Below are positions 55,601-64,000 of a stretch of 64,000 nt of DNA, one piece after another. Source of the DNA: Apostichopus japonicus (lineage: Eukaryota; Echinodermata; Holothuroidea; Aspidochirotida; Stichopodidae). The first letter of the stretch is position 1. Every line of letters starts with the position of its first letter. The stretch covers positions 25,417,398-25,481,397 of the forward strand of contig NC_092577.1 of NCBI RefSeq assembly GCF_037975245.1, given 5' to 3'. Made by a program: the position numbers and the translations under genes. The notes beneath the pieces were generated by a model. It worked only from the letters and a program-made list of their open reading frames with translations, was not told the DNA's origin and ran no database searches.

Positions 55601-56170
55601 AGTGTCTGAGTGATCACAGCTCCACGCTTGAGTAACTCCGATTCTCGGCTGCCATCATCACAGTAGACTCGCTACATAGGTGTAGGCGTAGCGTATAACG
55701 CATGTATACATATACGCACACAATGAGGGCAAGTATTCTCAATGCACGTAAGACGACAGAAAACCTTTCCATTTTCCCCAATTTTTCCACATAAACAAGA
55801 GATCAAATACATATGCGATCTTGGACACAGTAAGACGAATATCTCAAAAACCAATCCTCGAAATGAATAATCACAGGCATTAAAAATAGTGAGAGAAAAA
55901 AAGTACGACTAATGTGATGAAAAATAGATACATCATCATGACTAGGAAGATTATTAAAAGTCGTAATGCATACATGAGATATTGTGTTCTATTGAATTAA
56001 CTGCTTTGAATTTATCAGTATGTTGAAGATCGTTCGAGGTACTTTGTCTCCGGTCAGCTTTCGCAGTAGTTTCAGTTGAGGTAGCCATTGGTCTCACATT
56101 GGTCTCACATTTACTTCACCCTCATGGACTGCTCTGCATCACATGATGACATTTGCCTTTTGGGGGGTTG
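55600..56170 (-). other. Unassigned spacer between retrotransposon pieces
   Basis: Minus-strand frames include MATSTETTAKADRRQSTS, but no domain is visible. It may be the 5' side of the CR1 element or the ORF1-ORF2 junction of the element at 56179-57131. Confidence 0.35.
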
Positions 56171-56178
56171 TGGATTTT

Positions 56179-57131
56179 CTATTGTCTTGTTGATTTGATT
56201 AGTGAATAAAACATCTGCTTTTTTTGCCTGCTTCCTGATATTCTTTGTGCCGGTGTGGCTGCCTTTTGTTCCTTTTGCGAAGTTTTACCAGTTTTAGGTT
56301 CATGATGTTTGTCTTTGTTTGCTCGGCTGTGTTCCATTGAAGATGTCTTTTGTTGGATGTTTAAGGGCGGGTCATGCTGTTTTGATCTGTATAATCGCAG
56401 ATCTGTCTGCGGTTGTTTTGGGATTGACTCGTTCTTTGGTCTCGTCGCCATTGTATTCGTCGTCTACTTCTTTCCGGACAATTGAAGCTCTTATGCCCGA
56501 GTCCCTGACAGTGAAAGCATACCACAGAAGGGCAATTTGCTTCTCTATGACCCTGGGTTTGACAAATTCGGCAAACGTACTTTGGGCAGATATTCTTGAT
56601 ATGATCTGTTCCCAGACACTGATTACATACCGTCGATTGACTGTTGTGTTTTAGGCGTATGTGTTTGCCGTTTATAGTAACGGTGTAGGGTAGGCTCTAA
56701 ACGTCAGCGGGTAGCTCCAATCTTACGTAGCGTATCCCATTTGCAATTTTCGGGTGTTCAGGGTATGAATTGCGATGCCAGTTACTTTGATGGGTACAGC
56801 CGAATTCAGTTAGTTTCTCCGATAGTTCATCATCAGTTATGTATTGCGGTACCCCGAATAGGCTTACCGTTAAAAAAGATCTTGATATGCCAAGTACGTC
56901 GCACGTCTCGTCATTAATAACGACTCCCGTTTCCAATAGAATGTTAGCATCGCTCCTATGATGAAAAGTAATATTCCAATAACCACATGATTTACAACAA
57001 GTAATAACCTTGTCCTTTCCAAGATCTTCAGTAATAGTACTCACGACATCTTTCAATTCAAAGTTGTTATCAAGAATACGCACACTACGCTCCTTTAAAT
57101 TAAATATCGTTTCTGGTTTCGCTGAACCCAT
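56179..57131 (-). pseudogene. Zinc-knuckle ORF1 of a non-LTR retrotransposon
   Basis: Starts MGSAKPETIFNLKERSVRIL at 57131. It contains an RRM-like half (SVRILDNNF, LTVSLFGVPQYITDDELSEK). An in-frame TAG at 56697 follows, after which the same frame runs on through three CCHC knuckles (CNQCLGTDHIKNIC, CRICQTQGHREANC, CFHCQGLGHKSFNC). A Lys-rich tail continues in another frame (56179-56451). It is not close to the A/B/C family. Which ORF2 belongs to it is not clear; H or a deleted one is possible. Confidence 0.75.
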
Positions 57132-57436
57132 GTCAGGGATTGGTGTAGCGAACGTACGCCATAAGGCGTCGTTGCTTTGATGAAAATAACTTCAAAATAG
57201 TAGGAAAGTGTTATCGATGCTGGTCAGAAAGTTCATGAGATTAAATTTCAAGTTTACTTTTGAAATGTCTGCAATAACAGCAAATACGTCCAGAGAAAAA
57301 AACTTACAATAGTCGGAGTTAACATAAAAGCACGTCTCGTTTCTAGTGCTCCTATCTAGCGCTCTTATATTAGCATTTAATAGTTGAATTCATTGTTAGG
57401 AACTAGCCATTCATATTTCTCTTGTGTCACAAAAAT

Positions 57437-57626
57437 ACTTTTTAAGAAAAAGTCACCCAGGAAAGAACCTGGGCACGAAAACCAAACTACCAAACGACTG
57501 ATCCGCTCTCAGCCCCAGTCCCCTTGCATCGGGACTGTGACTGTGTGATCATCGTCAGGTGTGCATCACCATTCCCGAAGGGAACAGATACTACACATGA
57601 TCTTAGCCAAAAGGCCGAGAAGCGAT
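57437..57626 (-). mobile_element. Retroposon with U2 snRNA-derived head (SINE-like)
   Basis: The minus strand starts ATCGCTTCTCGGCC and follows U2 snRNA for ~44 nt, including the branch-site recognition word GTAGTA, to ...ATCTGTTC. It then switches to unrelated sequence: GGTGATGCACACCTGACGAT, a CAGTCCC/GGGGACTG stem and a terminal GCCCAGG/CCTGGGT hairpin, ending in a T/A-rich tail. It is flanked by TCACAAAAAT at 57427-57436 and 57626-57635. The canonical U2 Sm site and 3' stem-loops are absent. The duplication shows insertion via RNA. It is comparable to snRNA-headed SINEs (SINEU) of crocodilians, but here the body is unknown. Confidence 0.8.
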
Positions 57627-57976
57627 CACAAAAATGTTGACAGATCAATCCTCAGGCTCAGGCCTATATGATTTAAAAATGCTACTAAACAGTAGAGGAA
57701 AAGCTAGGCCTAGGCATTTTAGCAACACATTTGCTTCAAACTTTGCATATCAATAACCAAATGTGTTTGAATGTCATAAGACTTAAGACTCTCGAGTTAA
57801 CTGCTATCTTTGCCAAGTGATAACCAGTGACAGAGACCTGCCCTGGGTCCAAGTGGAATCCGAAATGAACGCAATTAGTTACTGCAGTTAAAGTAAATCG
57901 CATGCAAATGGGATGATTGCCCAACGTTAGTCTAATGACTATTGTAAATAGCCTAGGCCGAAGTTAGGGAAGTCAG

Positions 57977-58076
57977 TCAACTCGGTACAAAGCCAACTCG
58001 GTACATAACAACTCGGTACAAAACCGAGTTGGTAGGTAAAAGCTGTACCGAGTTGGTCACGACCAACTCGGTACAC
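57977..58076. repeat. Cluster of CAACTCGGTAC motifs in both orientations
   Basis: AACTCGGTAC occurs at least four times on the + strand and as GTACCGAGTT or ACCGAGTT twice in reverse, within 100 bp. It can fold into several alternative hairpins. Confidence 0.75.
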
Positions 58077-58789
58077 TTTTTTGTAATCGTTTTATATGAC
58101 CAGAGTTTGTATTTCTTATGGGTCTTAAATTGTTATAAAAAACTGTTGGAATTTCTTAAAAAATAATTCTTTTAAATTGTTCAAAAATACTACGTTGGAA
58201 TTTCTATGAGTTTAAAACGGGCTTCTGATAATTCATATGTAAAATATAGGATGGGAAAATAATTTTCAGTTTACAGTGAAAAAGACTTTATATTGCAGGA
58301 TTTTGGAATATTCGGATTTTTAACGTGATGACTTTCATGATTTAACGGTATGTGAAAGGAACATACAGTAGGGTCAAGGCTAAGTATTTTTTTCTATATA
58401 TTAGTATAATTTTTATGCCTAATTTGCAAAAGAGTTGTGACAATCTAGATAAGACTATAAGATATAAAAATTAATAACACAAAACTAAGAAGTTAATTCA
58501 GAATTTTCTCAAAATCGGTCCCGAACGTAAAATTTGTCGGTCCTAAATTTGGAGAACAAAAACCCTTCAAATGTTCTTAATTGATTCAAAAATTGTCCGA
58601 ATTTTATCCAAACTTTACCATATTTACTACACATGTAAATCATTATTGCAGTGCTGTCGGAAGAATAGGAGAGAGTGGGTGGGTGGGCTTCTTTGATATT
58701 GTTAGATATTATGGGATCATCTGCTCTGCCCTCTTCTCGTTTAAATGCCTCAGCCACATCCATGCTCCCTAGTTGCAGACCTGGGGATA

Positions 58790-60720
58790 AAAATTAAAAT
58801 TCATGAACACTGACTGGCAAAAACGGTAGGGCCATGACATTCCTCACAAGCTGATAGATATCATCTTTCTGGGTATACGCCGTCTGAAGGCCAACCTCCT
58901 GGATTTTTCTCCATACAGCTTGTTTACAGTGGACTCCCGGAAATGCTGCTCGAAGCGCCGTCCATACGGCGGCCTCAAAGTCGACCAGGAGCAAAGTCGA
59001 GAAAAGGAACCTGTAAAGCGAGAATAATGATGAAACTGCGTTTATTGTTGCTATACATTATGCCAGATATAAGTTCTGTGAAAAAGGACAGAAGAAAACG
59101 AATGGTGAAGAAACTCATCAAGCAGGGATGCCAATTTTTCTTAACAACATCTGTTTTGTTGACATTTTTTATAATTAAAATGCATGGTGTTTTTATTCAT
59201 TTATTCACGTACAGATCATTTTTAATTAAAAAAAGGGGTTCTTTCGCTGTAATTATAACTGAAATTTCATTGATCTTTCTAAGATCTAAAATAAGATTTC
59301 AACAATTTTATTTAAATGAATGTTTTCTTTTGTTTCAACTAAAATCAAATATTTTGATTTAAATCACTACTTCCAAAAATCATTAAATATTAATAAGACT
59401 GATTGTAAACGGTGAACCCTGTGATTAAGTATATCATTTTTCGTCACAGAGATATTGAGTAACCCTAACCCCCTTCCCCCACCCCTCCCCGCCTGACAAG
59501 AAGGAGCTCAGCAGGCCTTTGCTTCTCTCTAAAGTGGTTGTCGATTCTTGCAAGGTTTGTTGGGTTGGGTTGAGACGGGGCAGGTCCTGCTCCTTCCAGT
59601 CGATCAGCCAGTACAGTTTCCACAATGCCGCCTGCTGGATTAAACAGCTGCCTCTCTGACATCGTCATTAAATCAGAGATGACGCTGGATACGATGTGCT
59701 CGCCTGGTCTCCCCGGATGACAATGTGAAATGACCCCATGTGAGAAATTTGGACCATGTTGGTACACCAATGCGTTACAATACGACTTCGCTGAGTAAAC
59801 CTGAAATTGAATTTAATACATGTATAGCCGAACTTATAAAACAAAATACATGGACATAATCATTTGCAAATTTCGTGAAAACCGCTGCGAAGTCGAAAAA
59901 CGTCATGGAAATTTCAAGCGCGTATCCAGCAGTCCAGGGCTTAAGTTTGGGAAAGGGGCCAAAATAAAATCAAAATAAAATAGCAAGGCCGTAGCAAGGA
60001 GTAACATGGCCTCGTGGTTCAGAATTATTTAACAGGGCCCCCCCGCATTGTATATAAAAGTTTCTTGTACGAACGAATATTTTCTCTTTGTTACTTTTTA
60101 GGACTATTTTGCAGCAAATTTATACTGAATTACATTTCGAAGTTCTGATGAGCATATTTTTTAATATTTTAGGGGAGAATTCTCGCAGAGTTGTTGGCCA
60201 GATGAGGAGTGAAGATAATTTTTTTTATTTATTTATTACTAATATTTTTTGGGGCGTGGGGGGCGGCGTTGTCGAAAAAAATATGTAACAATCTGACATG
60301 ATATAATTACTGTTTTAAATTGTTATACAAATCCCGAATTTTCACTCACAATTTTGGGAATTTCTATGAAACTTTTGCCATGGGTGATTGCCCCCCCCCC
60401 CCACTCTTTTCAACTCTTCCTACTCGCGCCACTGTAAAGCACCCCAATAAATCACTAACCGCCAAGTAATCATGCCATCTCTTCGTTCTCTCAATGCGGT
60501 ATCAGAGTAGCCAGTAAATTTCACCAATTTCCGCTGCCGCCACTGTGTAGCAATGAACTCTCGATGATTATGAACTGAACGTCATCGTTGGTCCGAGAAA
60601 CATCATCTCGAATTACGGACTCTTCCACCTGGAGGACGTGTTCATAGCTAATTTCGAAATCGAGCGTATGCGCTAAGACTTGAGCGTCTCCATTCTATGG
60701 CGAAAAAATGAAAACAATAA
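58790..60720 (-). pseudogene. FLYWCH/MULE-type transposase-like gene, exons
   Basis: Minus-strand pieces in order: 60460-60700 with KLVKFTGYSDTALRERRDG (FLYWCH start, donor GTTAGT); 59500-59802 after a TTTCAG acceptor, with VYSAKSYCNALVYQHGP and SHCHPG (FLYWCH end: C...HxH) and a linker; 58794-58994 with LLVDFEAAVWTALRAAFPGV and ALPFLPV (MULE transposase core pattern). The exon A to B phase does not join perfectly and no catalytic set is complete. The family is multi-copy in invertebrates and derives from Mutator-like transposases. Probably a relic. Confidence 0.5.
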
Positions 60721-60729
60721 TAACATTAA

Positions 60730-63700
60730 AACAATGCCTTCAGTAAAAACTAACAATAAACTAATGGAGAAAGAAATTGTAAAACTGATTCCTAATTTTG
60801 AAAATTGAATTGAATTATAGTTGTTAAAAATTTGATCACCTTTCAGGGAATAAAATGACTCTATATCAATTGTTTTTCAAAATAATTCTTTAGGCCCTAC
60901 AAGAATTGAAATTCAATGAAAAACAAATCTTCTCCACAGTTTCAAACCTTTCAAATTAAAGGCACACTCTCAGCTAGGAAATTGCTAAAACAAAAAATCT
61001 TGTCTCAACGTATTCCCCGATTAAAAAATAAAAACAATGCTGCCCTCTTCTCACAGCGGCAACATATTCATTTCTTTAATATGGCATTCTCATCCTTAGC
61101 TATAAACAGCATACGCAAATGGGTACAGTTACCACGAAGGGATCAGGTTTCCGAGATTCTAATCTGCCTCTCAGTGTTGCGTAACCTATAGGCACACTGT
61201 GTAATTGTACTGTGTGCTATTCGAGTTACGCAATTTTTCGATTTGCTCAGGGAACAGTGCATATTGTACTGCTGGGAAAACGCTATACCAGCTCGTAGGA
61301 GCAGGTAGTTGTTATGGAAAGAGTGATATGGTCCGTATGATCTCGTGCTGCCGATTTTTGTTGGAGAAATTGCTGGAGAAATAAAATGCGAATAGTTTCG
61401 TCGTGTAATTCTCTATAAACATGTGACTAAAACCAACAGGGGAAGAGGATAGGTAGGAGATAAACAGTGGAGGGACAGAGAGGATTAAGGGAAAGGGTAG
61501 GGAATAAACTGGAGAAGGACAATGACAGAAAATTGTGGAGAAAAATGGTGGAAAAAGCTATGAGAAAAGGAGTAATGGGGGAGGGGAGAAGGAGGGGGAA
61601 TGAAGAAAAGTCAGTCATGTCCTTCCTGAATGTTGAACCCATGAGGTTGTAGGTGCGAAGGCGTAGCATCCACAACCTCTCTCTGCTGATTCGCATTAGC
61701 TCAGGACGGCTACCTAAGGATTCAATCCCCTGGGCCTATAGAGACATGTCATAAATGGTATGGTTGCATAGCTCCCAACTCTTGAGAAGGCAAATGCTGG
61801 TCCATGCCACGAATTGCCGTCCTGGGGGAGGGGTATATGGGGGGTGTCTCCCTCCCCTTTTGATTTTTTTTAATCCTGCTGATGCCTACATGTAAAATGG
61901 TGGCACCTAGAAAGGCTTTTGTCACCGACAATTTTCTGAGAAATATGCATTTTTTTTGGTGTGTAACATCAATAAATTGAATAGTAGGTGATATTTCATT
62001 CTTCCCCGTGGCATGAAAATGATGTTCGCTGCTCGCCCCAATGAAATGAAATATAGCCTAATTTGAGGTACAAATGATGATGTAAAGGAGGTTTTATACT
62101 CTATTATGCTAAATGCTAAAGAAATGATGGTTGCTAAGTCCAAATTTGATGCAATTTTTTTATGTATACTTGTCAAGTACAATGCAGGTTTTGGGATGCT
62201 TGCGCGGGTCAGGGTGTTGGGTGTTAGAATGCGGGTTCAACCCGCGAATTGTTGGTCAGTTGGGAGCTCTGTGGTTGGGAGGGTTAAAGTGTTCTCCAAA
62301 AAAAACCAAAAAGACGAATGACCTTTGGCACAGGGGTAAACTAGACTCCTCCAGCTGCCTTTACTACAAACATATGGTGGCTTCCACGCCAACTCTCGAC
62401 CAGAGTATGCTGTATTGGCCCCAAATAAACCAGATATTCAAATATGGTTACCTTTGGTAAAAGTTTTGAAACTGGTTTGAATACCACCTTCCAGGAAATT
62501 TACCTCACTGGGACATTCAGGCATCTTATGCTTTCAATTAGAATGCCTTAGAACAATTTGGAAAGTAAAGACCTCTAGGAACATATTCAATATTCTAGCA
62601 ATTATAGCATGCTAAATTGGGGACAATACTACATAGCGCACCTTGAAAATATCCTGTAACCTACTCTGGATAAACACTATCTAATATGGAAGAAATGCTT
62701 TGGTTATAGTATGAATATGGTCACTTGAACATTAAGAAATGCAAGTGAGATAGTGGTAAGTTTTCCCTGCTCATGGTTATTGTAGTTGAACTCAAAGTAA
62801 GAACTGTACAGATGCAATCAATGTGTTAAAAATAAAAACATTTTACAATAAGCAATACAAACAATAGAGAAGGGCAGTGTTCCAAATACAGAATGCAAGA
62901 ACATATACCCAAATAAGGCTAGGAGATGCCATGCGTCCATTGTGGAACTTTCCATGATAAGTATAGCAGCTTTACATGCAAAAGAAACTTTGCCAAAACT
63001 TCAAAAGACCCTATAATGTCCCCTGCATTTCAAACATCTCCATCTGCCACTGGGCCCGACTGGGGTTATCATGAGAGCACTGGATGAACTGTTTTATCAC
63101 TACTAGCTGCAAGTTACGAGTACCTCTTCAACACTCTATGACATCACAATATATGTTATGTTAAATTGATCTCACACAATACAAAATAAAGACAAATTAT
63201 TCTGTCCCAAGAATAAATAACCCAAGATCAATGTCACATTAGAACTACTGGTATGACTGAACAAGCTACAGTAATTAAAAAGATCAGATATTGCTATCAT
63301 GGAAAGCCAAATAGTGTACAATCAAGTATGTAGTGAAACCAATATTCAATCATTTACTTATTTAATATGACACAGTTGTAACTTTGATGACATCAATTAT
63401 GTAGTTTACCTACACTATGAATGAACATGCAAATCAATGCTTAAATACTACAGAAAGGAGGATACATAACGCACTGAATGCAACAATCAATGTTTGACAC
63501 CATGGAGAACATAAATTCTTATGATACATTGCACTAGCTTAGTAACTTCATTTTACTGAGACACCATGTTTGTTGTTGTCTGTTATGGTACAGGTTGTTC
63601 AATTGTCTTGAAGCCTTGTGTCCTTGATGTATGGTATTGAAATAAGCTGAGAAACTGCTTTGACATCAGCTAATTCCAAATTGTCCGTATCCATGTTAAC

Positions 63701-64000
63701 AAAGTTCACTATGTAAATCCATAGCTTTCATTGGAGAACAAGAAATGTGACAATCATCTTACGTAAAGTAGAGAAGCACACATTTATTAATGATACAATC
63801 CAACACAAATACTTCCAGTTCCAACCCTTATATTTGCTTGCAAAACATCCATCATGCCATAACGCTATGCTGTGCTGTACTGTTCCTCTAAAGGATTTTC
63901 TGTACATCTGTAATATGAAATGAAAATGAAAAAAAGACATTTATGGCATTGTGTGAGGAAAGAAGTGTCACAAAGACATACCTGTTCAAATGATTTTGCA
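60730..64000. other. Stretch with no recognised gene
   Basis: AT-rich, with short frames only (60916-61191 is the longest with coding-like composition, no family recognised). A G/A-rich stretch is at 61440-61610. No RNA gene or transposon ends seen. Confidence 0.45.

Noticed and set aside
57454-57626. Functional U2 snRNA gene
   Set aside because: Only the first ~44 nt match U2. The Sm site and U2 stem-loops are missing and direct repeats flank it, so it is a retroposed copy.

Overview
The window is eukaryotic: spliced exons, polyadenylation signals, AT-rich introns and a very dense load of transposable elements. The frequent GGCCTA-type words, Tx1/CR1/L2 retrotransposons, and the repeat and gene families present suggest a marine deuterostome. 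An echinoderm is likely and a sea cucumber plausible, but the sequence alone does not prove this. No bacterial operons, tRNA genes, rRNA genes or CRISPR arrays were seen.

Layout. (1) 430-6000, + strand: a six-exon gene of the DUF4806 type, reconstructed by splice phase. Its introns hold a repeat family (called R here) in two orientations, a small fold-back element and an (AT)n tract. (2) 7500-18162: a minus-strand Tx1-like non-LTR retrotransposon (F), cut off at its 3' side beside a 47-bp GC-rich minisatellite. An 8.9-kb TIR element (9067-17964, TA duplication) splits its 5' UTR. The TIR element carries the last two exons and polyA signal of a second DUF4806-like gene, a hAT element with an 8-bp duplication, fold-backs and a ~328-bp tandem array. 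(3) 18700-32320: a four-deep nest. An uncharacterised minus-strand gene-family remnant (D) is interrupted by C, a 1.8-kb ORF1-only retroposon, and by a 5'-truncated relative C'. C is interrupted by A, a 4.9-kb full-length Tx1-like element. A is interrupted by B, a second full-length copy with both ORFs open. Each level has a target-site duplication. D ends in a perfect 87-bp-arm palindrome. (4) 34481-39340: a decayed Tx1-like copy (E), a Ty3/Gypsy integrase tail with its LTR, and a hAT-like remnant hit by a 90-bp Tx1 tail. (5) 39600-50060: mostly non-coding, with hairpins, a long R repeat with 399-bp tandem units, and one possible minus-strand exon. (6) 50390-57131: minus-strand non-LTR debris comprising an endonuclease fragment H, an L2-like element with duplication, a CR1-like element and a zinc-knuckle ORF1. 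(7) 57437-57626: a retroposon whose head is the 5' end of U2 snRNA. (8) 58790-60720: exons of a FLYWCH/MULE-type gene on the minus strand. The last 3 kb show nothing clear.

How the parts relate. The Tx1-like family is the main actor. Full-length copies A and B presumably supply the EN-RT machinery, while the ORF1-only C/C' lineage shares their terminal CGTAAAAAG tail and ORF1 type. C/C' look like non-autonomous partners, comparable to HAL1 elements of mammals. Insertion order can be read directly: D, then C and C', then A in C, then B in A. Boundaries were read by eye and may be off by a few bases.
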